A stretch of DNA of 64,000 bases from Roseomonas aeriglobus (GTDB lineage: Bacteria > Pseudomonadota > Alphaproteobacteria > Sphingomonadales > Sphingomonadaceae): NCBI GenBank assembly GCA_016937575.1, contig JAFHKN010000002.1, positions 1,054,001 through 1,118,000 of the forward strand. The letters run 5' to 3'. The position numbers and the translations under genes are program-made. This document shows, piece by piece, positions 47,036-54,775 of this stretch. Position 1 is the first letter of the stretch, and each line of letters opens with the position of its first letter. The notes beneath the pieces are model-generated. The model was not told where the DNA came from, did not search any database, and saw nothing but the letters and a program-made list of their open reading frames with translations.

Positions 47036-47938
47036 TCAGACGACGCCGAAGGTCCAGCCTTCGGTGCGGGCAATTTCGTCTGTCAGCGCGTTCGGGTGCC
47101 AGAAATCTTCGCGATCGGCGGCCGAGCGCATCCAGGCGGCGGTCAGGATGGCGTCGCTGGCGTGGTCGGTAATCGCGCCCGCTCCGCCGCCGGGACGGCT
47201 GCCGAGCGCGACCAGTGCCGCATCGAGGTCGGCGTGGGTACGCATCTTGCTGCGCGATCGGGTGCGGCCTGCGGCGATCGCAGCCAGGGTCGTGTAGAGC
47301 TCGATCACCACCGGTCCCGTCGGTGGCAGCTGGTCGAACGGCCAGATCGCGACGCGACCCTTCAGTCGGTGGAGCAGGCGCATGCCGGTCAGGCTCGACT
47401 TGCCGACCTGTGCCGCGCCGACGAGGTTGAGGTTGCTGTAGGGGCTCAGGCCCATGCGCTGCTGCGCGCGCTCGGTTTCGCGTAGCCGCCCGCGGCCGGG
47501 CTCGAACAGGTCGCCGGCGCGGCCGCCATGACGCCGGAAATGGCGCGCCGCTTCCGGATGATCGACGAAGCTGGAGGCCGCGAAATGCGGGTCGCCGGCA
47601 CAGATGCGCTCGACCAGCGCCCACAGGCCGCGCGCGTCATCGGGACTTTCGCCCCAACCGGGGAAGAAGGCGCCGCGATCGACGAAAGGCAGCGACGGGC
47701 CGAGGTCGAGGCCAATCAGCGTGTCCCGTTCGGCCGCGAGGATCAGGTCGAGCACATCGGCGCGTGACCAAATGTGGCCGGGGCGAATGAGCGTCGGGGC
47801 GGAATCGCCGGTCGCGCATGTCGCCACCGCGATCCCCTTCTGCCGCGGACCGACGGCACCCGACCAGTCGATAGCGATGAAGGTCGCAAAGCGCCCCCCG
47901 GTGCTCCCGCGTAGGCGGGAGCCTAGAGCCACGAGCAC
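47036..47938 (-). CDS. Hypothetical protein with RNase H-like N-terminal motif
   Basis: Up to 300 residues from GTG 47938. The fold begins RFATFIAIDWSGAVGPRQKG, an Asp-containing first strand like that of ribonuclease H-fold and DUF429-type proteins; further motifs are DTLIGLDLGPSLPFVD and SDAILTAAWMRSAA, which could supply other acidic residues. There is no ATG near the start, and the first 12 or so codons are read from a family C repeat. Function unknown. Codes toward tRNA-Thr. Confidence 0.72.
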   Translation of the reverse strand: MLVALGSRLRGSTGGRFATFIAIDWSGAVGPRQKGIAVATCATGDSAPTLIRPGHIWSRADVLDLILAAERDTLIGLDLGPSLPFVDRGAFFPGWGESPDDARGLWALVERICAGDPHFAASSFVDHPEAARHFRRHGGRAGDLFEPGRGRLRETERAQQRMGLSPYSNLNLVGAAQVGKSSLTGMRLLHRLKGRVAIWPFDQLPPTGPVVIELYTTLAAIAAGRTRSRSKMRTHADLDAALVALGSRPGGGAGAITDHASDAILTAAWMRSAADREDFWHPNALTDEIARTEGWTFGVV

Positions 47939-47982
47939 AGTCCTCCGCGGCCCTGGACTCCCGCCTGCGCGGGAGCACGGGG
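47902..47982. repeat. Family C inverted repeat, copy 4
   Basis: GTGCTCCCGCGTAGGCGGGA faces TCCCGCCTGCGCGGGAGCAC. It overlaps the start of the hypothetical gene on the minus strand. Confidence 0.85.
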
Positions 47983-47990
47983 GGAAAGGG

Positions 47991-48335
47991 TCACGGGCGA
48001 TCTCCGTAAGGCGTCCGCTGTGCCTTCGAAGCCCGGTCCCACCAGGCGCGCTCGATCAGCATCGCGATCCGTTCGGTCGCAGCCGTGCCGTACCGGACCA
48101 GGACCACCGGCCACCCCTCGTAATGCGGCGTCTGCCAGAAGGTGTCGGGATCGGTTTCCAGCAGCACCGCCTTCTCGTCCGAGGTCGTGTGCAGCACGAA
48201 GCTGTCCGGATCGGGCGCCGTGGTGCCCGCAATCGTCTTGCCGCGGACCTTGATCGCGGGCTTGCCATAGGCAGTGCCGACCTCCGCGCCCGGCAAGGTC
48301 AGCGCATGGGTTACGACGGCGGGCCAATCCTTCAC
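47991..48335 (-). CDS. MmcQ/YjbR-family protein
   Basis: 114 residues from GTG 48335, which overlaps the rarA stop (GTGA). VKDWPAVVTHALTLPGAEVG, then GKPAIKVRGKTIAGT and PHYEGWPVVLVRYG match the MmcQ/YjbR fold, a small double-wing DNA-binding-like domain. Role unknown, though such proteins are often linked with DNA damage genes, and here it is coupled to rarA. Confidence 0.88.
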   Translation of the reverse strand: MKDWPAVVTHALTLPGAEVGTAYGKPAIKVRGKTIAGTTAPDPDSFVLHTTSDEKAVLLETDPDTFWQTPHYEGWPVVLVRYGTAATERIAMLIERAWWDRASKAQRTPYGDRP

Positions 48336-49648
48336 TCGCGTCCTTTCCGCCGCTCGTCCCACCACGCCAGCCGCTCGGCGAGTCGTTTCTCGAACCCGCG
48401 ATCGGTCGGCTGGTAGAAGGCCTGCGGCTCCATCTCGTCGGGCCAATAATTGGCGCCCGAAAAACCATCCTCCGCATCGTGATCATAGGCATAGTTCGCG
48501 CCATAGCCGATCTGTTTCATCAGCTTGGTCGGCGCGTTCAGGATGTTGGCGGGCGGCATCAGGCTGCCCGTCTCCTTCGCCGACCGCCACGCCGCCTTCT
48601 GCGCCTTGTACGCCGCGTTCGATTTGGGTGCGGTCGCGAGGTAGAGGCACGCCTGGACGATAGCCAGTTCGCCTTCCGGCGAACCGAGGAAGTCGTAGGT
48701 ATCCTTCGCCGCGACGCACTGGACCACCGCGTTCGGATCGGCGAGGCCGACGTCTTCCACCGCTGCGCGGATCAGGCGGCGGAGCACGAACAGCGGGTCT
48801 TCGCCCGCGGTCAGCATCCGTGCGAGGTAATAGAGCGCCGCCTGCGGGTCGCTGCCGCGGATCGACTTATGCAGCGCGCTGATCAGGTTGTAATGCCCCT
48901 CGCGGTCCTTGTCGTAGACCGCGACGCGGCGCTGAAGAAAGGCGCTGAGCCCGGCGGGGTCGAGGGGGTCGGGCAGGTCGACCGAGAACAATGTCTCCGC
49001 CTGGTTGAGCAGGAAGCGCCCGTCGCCATCGGCCTGCGCGATCATCGCCGCGCGCGCGTCGGGGGTGAGGGGCAGGGGGCGGTCCTCCAGCGTCTCGGCA
49101 CGGTCCAACAGCTTGCCGAGCGCCTCCGGCCCTAAGCGGTGGAGGATCAGCACCTGCGCGCGGCTGAGCACCGCGGCGTTGAGTTCGAACGACGGGTTCT
49201 CGGTCGTCGCGCCGACCAGCGTGACGGTGCCGTCCTCGACGTACGGAAGGAATCCATCCTGCTGTGCGCGGTTGAAGCGGTGGATCTCGTCCACGAACAG
49301 CAAGGTGCGCTGGCCCATCCGCGCATATTCACGCGCTTCGGCGAATGCCTTCTTGAGGTCGGCGACGCCTGAGAAGACGGCAGAGATTGCGAGGAAGCGC
49401 AGGCCGACCGCATCCGCGAGCAGGCGCGCGATCGTCGTCTTGCCGGTGCCTGGCGGACCCCACAGGATCATCGACGACAGGCGCCCGGCTGCGACCATTC
49501 GGCCGATCGCGCCATCTGGGCCGGTCAGATGTTCCTGTCCGACGACGTCTGCCAGCGTCTGCGGGCGCAGGCGATCGGCGAGCGGCGCGTCGGGTGTCGG
49601 CGCGGTAGGGGAGTGATCCGGTTCAAGGCCGGTAAGCAGATCTGCCAT
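48332..49648 (-). CDS. rarA: Replication-associated recombination protein A
   Basis: 438 residues from ATG 49648. AAA+ clamp-loader-like ATPase acting at stalled forks. RLRPQTLADVVGQEHLTGPD, Walker A LWGPPGTGKTTIARLLA, Walker B TLLFVDEIHRFNRAQQD, sensor LVGATTENPSFELNAAVLSR, and the C-terminal tetramerisation part ending ANYWPDEMEPQAFYQPTDRG. Divergent from the PadR gene with its operators between. Confidence 0.96.
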   Translation of the reverse strand: MADLLTGLEPDHSPTAPTPDAPLADRLRPQTLADVVGQEHLTGPDGAIGRMVAAGRLSSMILWGPPGTGKTTIARLLADAVGLRFLAISAVFSGVADLKKAFAEAREYARMGQRTLLFVDEIHRFNRAQQDGFLPYVEDGTVTLVGATTENPSFELNAAVLSRAQVLILHRLGPEALGKLLDRAETLEDRPLPLTPDARAAMIAQADGDGRFLLNQAETLFSVDLPDPLDPAGLSAFLQRRVAVYDKDREGHYNLISALHKSIRGSDPQAALYYLARMLTAGEDPLFVLRRLIRAAVEDVGLADPNAVVQCVAAKDTYDFLGSPEGELAIVQACLYLATAPKSNAAYKAQKAAWRSAKETGSLMPPANILNAPTKLMKQIGYGANYAYDHDAEDGFSGANYWPDEMEPQAFYQPTDRGFEKRLAERLAWWDERRKGRE

Positions 49649-49723
49649 GCCAGTCAGATAAGGTGCGCAGGGTGGGGCGTCACCCCCGTCGTACCCGACT
49701 CGTACAAGCACGAAATAATTTTC

Positions 49724-49761
49724 AAGATATATCTTGCGCGATTTTCATGAAGATATATCTT
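49724..49761. promoter_or_regulatory. Double palindromic operator upstream of padR
   Basis: AAGATATATCTT occurs at 49724-49735 and again at 49750-49761, centres 26 bp apart, in a divergent spacer of high A+T. The second copy ends 30 bp before the PadR start. This is a good candidate for the PadR protein's own binding site and may also influence rarA. Confidence 0.7.
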
Positions 49762-49790
49762 GAGCCCATCATGACAATTGAGGATCGATG

Positions 49791-50456
49791 ATGTTTGGAC
49801 ATGAGCATCCCCGGCGTCGCGGCGCCGAGCCGCGCGGCGGATGGGAAGAATGGGGCAAGCGCTTCGAACAGCGCATGGCCGAAAAGTTCGGCAGCGGGCG
49901 CGGCTGCGCGCCGCGCGGTGGCTGGGATCGTTGGAACGAGCGTATGCAGCGCAACTTTGCCGAGACGTTCGGCGAGGGGCGTGGCGGCGGTGGCCGGCGA
50001 CGGATGTTCGATGGCAGCGAACTGCGGCTGGTGCTGCTCAAGCTGATTCAGGATGAGCCGCGCCACGGCTATGAGTTGATCAAGGCGGTCGAGGAACTGA
50101 CCGGGGGGGCTTACGCGCCGTCGCCGGGGATGGTCTATCCCGCGCTGACGATGCTCGCCGAAATGGAGCTGATCGCCGAGCAGGCGTCGGAGACGACCCG
50201 CAAGCGTTTTGCGATCACGGCGGCAGGCACCGCGCATTTGGCCGAAAAGGCCGAGCTGGTTGCCGAGCTGATGGCGCGGTTGGCCCATGTCGGCGAACAT
50301 CGCGCTCGCGCCGACCGTGCCCCCATCCGCCGGGCGATGCGTAACCTGCGCACCGCGTTGCAGACCCGACTGGAGGCGGGTGACCTGTCGGACGAAGATG
50401 CGCACAAGGTCGCCGCCATCCTCGACGAAGCCGTCCAGCGGATCGAACGGCTGTGA
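49791..50456 (+). CDS. PadR-family transcriptional regulator
   Basis: 221 residues from ATG 49791 (another ATG is one codon upstream). Unusual 70-residue N-terminal extension rich in Gly, Arg, Trp and charged residues (GAEPRGGWEEWGKRFEQRMA). Then the PadR winged helix: LRLVLLKLIQDEPRHGYELI, GGAYAPSPGMVYPALTMLAE and the C-terminal dimerisation helices. Coupled by GTGA to a DUF2218 gene, a familiar pairing linked to siderophore or iron contexts. Confidence 0.93.
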   Translation: MFGHEHPRRRGAEPRGGWEEWGKRFEQRMAEKFGSGRGCAPRGGWDRWNERMQRNFAETFGEGRGGGGRRRMFDGSELRLVLLKLIQDEPRHGYELIKAVEELTGGAYAPSPGMVYPALTMLAEMELIAEQASETTRKRFAITAAGTAHLAEKAELVAELMARLAHVGEHRARADRAPIRRAMRNLRTALQTRLEAGDLSDEDAHKVAAILDEAVQRIERL

Positions 50457-50770
50457 GCGCCGCTACCGCGACGGCGCGCACGCCGACGAGCCACGCCAGC
50501 AAATACCTCCAGCAGCTGTGCAAGCATTGGCAGCATAATCTGGCGGTCGAATACGACGCGCAGCAGGGGCGTGTGACCTTTCCCAAAGATGCGCGCGGGG
50601 CCGACTGGCCGGGGGATGCGGTGGTGACCTTCACCGCCGAGCCCGACGCGCTGGTCACGACGATCGAGGCGAGTGTGGAAGGGCAGTTGGAGGGGCTGAA
50701 GGGCGCGGTCGCCCGGCACCTCGACCGCTTCGCGTTTCGTGAGGCGCCGCTGACGTTCGAGTGGCGCTGA
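50453..50770 (+). CDS. DUF2218-family protein
   Basis: 105 residues from GTG 50453, overlapping the regulator stop. ASKYLQQLCKHWQHNLAVEY followed by GRVTFPKDARGADWPGDAVV and the C-terminal VARHLDRFAFREAPLTFEW match DUF2218. These small proteins often sit beside siderophore-interacting proteins; function is not established. Confidence 0.9.
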   Translation: MSAATATARTPTSHASKYLQQLCKHWQHNLAVEYDAQQGRVTFPKDARGADWPGDAVVTFTAEPDALVTTIEASVEGQLEGLKGAVARHLDRFAFREAPLTFEWR

Positions 50771-50771
50771 C

Positions 50772-50852
50772 AGTCGTGCTCCCGTGAAGGCGGGAGCCCA
50801 GGGCCCGGGTGATGTCGCGTGTGGCTCTAGGCTCCCGCCTGCGAAGGAGCGC
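50772..50852. repeat. Family C inverted repeat, copy 5
   Basis: GTGCTCCCGTGAAGGCGGGA faces AGGCTCCCGCCTGCGAAGGA, between convergent genes. The last codons of the glycosyltransferase lie in its right arm. Confidence 0.8.
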
Positions 50853-52008
50853 GGTCCGCTAAAAGCTGAAGATATGTATCCAGCACCGCCTGGTTCGCCG
50901 TTTCCCAGCGATAGCCGAGCGCGCGCTGATGCCCTGCGTCGCCCATCGACCGCCGCAACGCCGGATCGGTGACGATCCGCGCGATGGCGTCGGCATACGC
51001 CCCCACGTCGCGCGGAGGCACCAGGAAACCGGTACGCCCTTCCTCGACCAGATCGACCGCGCCGGTTGCGCGGGCCGCCACGACCGGGACCGCGCTCGCC
51101 ATCGCTTCGGTCGTCACGTTGCCGAAGGTTTCGGTGACGCTGGGGTTGAAGAACACGTCCATCGACGCGACCGCACGGCCTAGCGCGTCGCCCGACTGGA
51201 AGCCGGTGAAGATCGCCCCCGGCACGCGTTCGGCGAACCAGTCGCGCGCCGGACCGTCGCCGACCACCAGAATCTTGTGCGGCACCCCGCGCCGGGTCAG
51301 CTCGCGCGCGACGTCGGCGAAGATGTCGAGGCCCTTTTCCTTCACCAGCCGTCCGAGAAAGCCGATCGCCATGTCGCCGTCGGCGATCCCCAGATCGCGC
51401 CGCCACGCCAGGTCGCGGCGATCGGGGCGGAAGCGATCATGGTCGATCCCGCGCGACCAGATGCCGATCGGCGTCTCGACACCCCAGTCCTTCAGGATGT
51501 CGGCGATACTCGGGCTGGGTACCACGACACGGTCGGCGCGGTCGTAAAAGCGCTTCAGCATCCACACCAGCGCGGGTTCGATGAAACCCAGGCCATAATA
51601 GCGCGGATAGGTCTCGAACCGGGTGTGGAGCGAGGCGACGGTTCGGATGTCCCGCTTGCGCGCCCAGCTGAGCGCGGCATGGCCGAGCAGGTCGGGTGCG
51701 GAAACGTGAACGATATTGGGCGCGAAGGCCTCCAGGTCGGCACGGGGCGCCGCTGGCAGACTGCGTGCGATCTTATACTCGCTGCGTCCACCGAAGGGCA
51801 CGGGAATGGCCGGCACGCTGACCAGGTCGCCGGTCGGAGCGAAGGCCGGCTTCGCTACGGTCGGCGAATACACCCGCACTGCGACGCCGGCGCCGAGCAG
51901 ATGGCCGACCAGTCGGTTGAGCGCCTGATTCGCACCGTCGCGGACGTAGTTATAGTTGCCGCTGAACAGGGCGACGCGGAGGTCGCGCGGAGATGGGGGC
52001 GGCTGCAT
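50827..52008 (-). CDS. Glycosyltransferase family 4-like protein
   Basis: 393 residues. GT-B fold: N domain with FSGNYNYVRDGANQALNRLV and IVHVSAPDLLGHAALSWARK; C domain with GFLGRLVKEKGLDIFADVAR, KILVVGDGPARDWFAE and the nucleotide-sugar E-x7-E motif in FFNPSVTETFGNVTTEAMAS. Similar proteins transfer sugars, for instance glucuronate or mannose, to lipids. The C terminus ADRAPSQAGA is encoded by a repeat arm. Confidence 0.93.
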   Translation of the reverse strand: MQPPPSPRDLRVALFSGNYNYVRDGANQALNRLVGHLLGAGVAVRVYSPTVAKPAFAPTGDLVSVPAIPVPFGGRSEYKIARSLPAAPRADLEAFAPNIVHVSAPDLLGHAALSWARKRDIRTVASLHTRFETYPRYYGLGFIEPALVWMLKRFYDRADRVVVPSPSIADILKDWGVETPIGIWSRGIDHDRFRPDRRDLAWRRDLGIADGDMAIGFLGRLVKEKGLDIFADVARELTRRGVPHKILVVGDGPARDWFAERVPGAIFTGFQSGDALGRAVASMDVFFNPSVTETFGNVTTEAMASAVPVVAARATGAVDLVEEGRTGFLVPPRDVGAYADAIARIVTDPALRRSMGDAGHQRALGYRWETANQAVLDTYLQLLADRAPSQAGA

Positions 52009-52103
52009 GGGGGTGTGGCCTTAGCGGGATCGTTCGCTTTTGCCTATTCTCTCCAAAACGGCCTGTTGTTCCGCCTTCGTTCTCATGATACGCGGTCGTG
52101 ACT

Positions 52104-53477
52104 ATGGCCAAACCCCAGAAACGCTACGTCTGCCAATCCTGCGGGTCGGTGTCGCACCGCTGGGCGGGGCAGTGCGGCGATTGCCAGGAATGGAACACGC
52201 TGGTCGAGGATGCTGGCGGCAACGTCACGCCCTTTTCAGCCAAGCATAATCTGCAGTCGGGCGGCCGGGCGATCCTGATGTCCGGGCTCGATACCGACAT
52301 CGCGCTGCCCGACCGGATGGCGACCGGCATCGCCGAGCTCGACCGCGCTCTGGGCGGCGGCTTCGTCGAGGGGTCGGCGACGCTGATCGGCGGCGATCCG
52401 GGGATTGGCAAGTCGACCCTGCTGCTGCAGGCCGCGGCGAAGCTGGCGCTGGCGGGCAAGTCGGTCGCCTATGTCTCGGGCGAAGAGGCGGCGGATCAGG
52501 TGCGGTTGCGCGCGCGTCGGCTGGGTCTGGGCAATGCGCCGGTGCAGCTGGCGGCGGCGACCAGCGTGCGCGATATTCTGACGACGGTCGGGCAGGGCAG
52601 CGTGCCCGACCTGCTGATCATCGATTCGATCCAGACGATGCACTCCGACCTGATCGAAGGCGCGCCGGGTACGGTCAGCCAGGTCCGTGCGGCCTCGGGC
52701 GAGCTGATCCGCTTCGCCAAGGAACGCGGCACCGCCGTGGTGCTGGTCGGCCACGTCACCAAGGACGGCGCGATCGCCGGTCCGCGCGTGCTAGAGCACA
52801 TGGTCGACACGGTGCTGGCGTTCGAGGGCGAGCGCAGCCACCTCTATCGCATCCTGCGCGCGACCAAGAACCGCTTCGGTGGGACCGACGAGATCGGCGT
52901 GTTCGCGATGGACACGGCGGGCCTGAGCGAAGTCAGCAACCCGTCGTCGCTGTTCCTGACCAGCCGCGACGAGAATGTCACCGGCACGGTCGTCTTCCCT
53001 GCGTTGGAGGGCACGCGGCCGGTGCTGGTCGAGGTGCAGGCGCTGACCGTACGGCTGGCATCGGGCGCGACGCCGCGGCGAGCGGTGGTCGGCTGGGACA
53101 GTGGGCGTCTGGCGATGATCCTGGCGGTGCTGGAGGCGCGCTGCGGACTGAGCTTCTCGTCGGCCGAAGTCTATCTCAACATCGCCGGCGGCTACCGCGT
53201 ACAGGACCCGGCGGCCGATCTGGCTGTAGCCGCAGCGCTGGTGTCGGCGCTCAGCGAACGGCCGGTGCCGGCGGATGCGGTCGCCTTCGGGGAAATCGCG
53301 CTGTCGGGCGAAGTTCGGCCCGTCGCCCACGGCCCGCTGCGTTTGAAGGAAGCGGCCAAGCTGGGGTTCGGGCGGGCGCTGGTGCCGGCCAAGCAGGGGG
53401 GCGAGGGCAGTACGATGACGCTGTCGAGCTTCGCCAACCTTACGCGGTTCGTTGACCATATGCTGGGGCGGGGTTAG
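52104..53477 (+). CDS. radA: DNA repair protein RadA (Sms)
   Basis: 457 residues from ATG 52104. N-terminal zinc finger (YVCQSCGSVSHRWAGQCGDC), RecA-like Walker A GGDPGIGKSTLLLQ, the RadA signature KNRFGGTDEIGVF, and a C-terminal Lon-protease-like domain with IAGGYRVQDPAADLAVAAAL. Promotes branch migration in recombination repair. cvpA follows. Confidence 0.97.
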   Translation: MAKPQKRYVCQSCGSVSHRWAGQCGDCQEWNTLVEDAGGNVTPFSAKHNLQSGGRAILMSGLDTDIALPDRMATGIAELDRALGGGFVEGSATLIGGDPGIGKSTLLLQAAAKLALAGKSVAYVSGEEAADQVRLRARRLGLGNAPVQLAAATSVRDILTTVGQGSVPDLLIIDSIQTMHSDLIEGAPGTVSQVRAASGELIRFAKERGTAVVLVGHVTKDGAIAGPRVLEHMVDTVLAFEGERSHLYRILRATKNRFGGTDEIGVFAMDTAGLSEVSNPSSLFLTSRDENVTGTVVFPALEGTRPVLVEVQALTVRLASGATPRRAVVGWDSGRLAMILAVLEARCGLSFSSAEVYLNIAGGYRVQDPAADLAVAAALVSALSERPVPADAVAFGEIALSGEVRPVAHGPLRLKEAAKLGFGRALVPAKQGGEGSTMTLSSFANLTRFVDHMLGRG

Positions 53478-53512
53478 CGCTCGGCAGTTAAACTGCGGGG
53501 TGTGGGTTGAAC

Positions 53513-54076
53513 ATGGGCCTGACGGCGCTCGATATCCTGGTACTGATCACGGTCGGCGGCGCGGCGATCCTCGGGCTGATGCGCGGCTTCGTGACCGAAG
53601 TGCTGAGCCTGATGGCGTGGATCTTCGTCGTCTTCGCGCTGAAATTGTTCCACACGCCGCTGACGGCGATGCTGACCGACACGGTGGGAACGGCGGCGGG
53701 CGCCGCGACACTGGCGTTCGCGGTCATCGGCGGGATCACCTGGTTCGGCGGGCGGCTGGTTGCGAACGCGATCGGCGCGCGGACGCGGACGTCGATCCTC
53801 GGGCCGGTCGATCGCGGGCTCGGCTTTGGGTTCGGGGCGCTGAAGGGACTGATTCTCGCCAGCCTGGCCTTCCTGATGATCGTGCTGGTGATCGACACGC
53901 TGGGTGGCGGACCGGGGCAGCGGCCGATGTGGATCAAGTCGTCGCGCACCTATCCGTTGCTCAATGCGACATCTGCGTCGATCGCGGACTTCGTCGATCG
54001 GCGGCGAAAGGGGCAACCGGTGTTCGAGCCGGACAACGCGTCTGCGGTGCCGCCTCGGGTCGAAGCGGAGAAGTGA
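53513..54076 (+). CDS. cvpA: CvpA-family membrane protein
   Basis: 187 residues from ATG 53513 (an in-frame TTG is two codons upstream). Four hydrophobic helices, beginning TALDILVLITVGGAAILGLM; motif RGFVTEVLSLMAWIFVVFAL and the LGPVDRGLGFGFGALKGLIL loop are diagnostic. Linked to colicin V export and envelope stress in other bacteria. Follows radA as in many alphaproteobacteria. Confidence 0.93.
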   Translation: MGLTALDILVLITVGGAAILGLMRGFVTEVLSLMAWIFVVFALKLFHTPLTAMLTDTVGTAAGAATLAFAVIGGITWFGGRLVANAIGARTRTSILGPVDRGLGFGFGALKGLILASLAFLMIVLVIDTLGGGPGQRPMWIKSSRTYPLLNATSASIADFVDRRRKGQPVFEPDNASAVPPRVEAEK

Positions 54077-54113
54077 TTATTATGCGGAGGCGCTGAGGCA
54101 GAAAGAAGTGTGA

Positions 54114-54242
54114 TTCAGAGAAGGCGCAAAGGCGCTAAGAAGCAGCGTTGGTCGCGCGAGCGGCTGGAAATCAGAAGGTCTCGGTGGCGCGAGACGGCCG
54201 CCAAGCACACACCCCTCTTCGCGCCTTTGCGCCTTCTCTGAA
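54114..54242. repeat. Family D inverted-repeat element, copy 2
   Basis: TTCAGAGAAGGCGCAAAGGC (from 54114) faces GCGCCTTTGCGCCTTCTCTG (to 54240). An outer pair, GGCGCTGAGGC near 54089 and GCCTCAGCGCC near 54273, extends it to about 54080-54290. It fills the cvpA-scaffold spacer. Confidence 0.75.
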
Positions 54243-54328
54243 ATCGACGTCTCTCTTTTCTTCCTTCGCGCCTCAGCGCCCCCGCGTGGCAACAAATCCG
54301 GGATGCACCCGCCGAGCATCTGCCCTAC

Positions 54329-54775
54329 ATGGGGCTCGTGACAGCGCCTCTCTACAACGCCGCCATCCTGCGCCTCGCCGCGTCGATCCCGCATCACGAA
54401 CGGCTCGCCGAGCCAATGGCGACAGTCGAGAAGCGCTCGCCGATCTGCGGCAGTCGGGTAACGGTCGACGTCACCGTCGATGGCGATGGACGGATCGAGA
54501 CGCTGGGGATGCTCGTCCGCGCCTGTGCGCTCGGCCAGGCGTCGGCGTCGTTGTTTGGCGCCGAAGCGATCGGCAAGTCGCCGGCAGACCTCGCCGCCAC
54601 GCGCGATGCGCTGACGGCCTGGCTGGCGGGCGAGCGCGACGGGCCGCCCGAATGGCCGGGTCTCGATATCTTCACGCCTGCGCTGCCGCACAGCGCGCGA
54701 CATCCCTCGATCCGCCTCGCGTTCGAAGCGGCGGCGGAGGCGGCTGACCAGGCGGCGAAGGCGTCGGCGCGATGA
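54329..54775 (+). CDS. Iron-sulfur cluster assembly scaffold-like protein
   Basis: 148 residues from ATG 54329. NifU-N/IscU-like core: LYNAAILRLAASIPHHERLA, a Cys in KRSPICGSRVTVDVTVD and a second in VRACALGQASASLFG. The third IscU cysteine is not obvious, so cluster transfer rather than full scaffold activity is possible. Overlaps the antiporter start (ATGA). Confidence 0.85.
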   Translation: MGLVTAPLYNAAILRLAASIPHHERLAEPMATVEKRSPICGSRVTVDVTVDGDGRIETLGMLVRACALGQASASLFGAEAIGKSPADLAATRDALTAWLAGERDGPPEWPGLDIFTPALPHSARHPSIRLAFEAAAEAADQAAKASAR

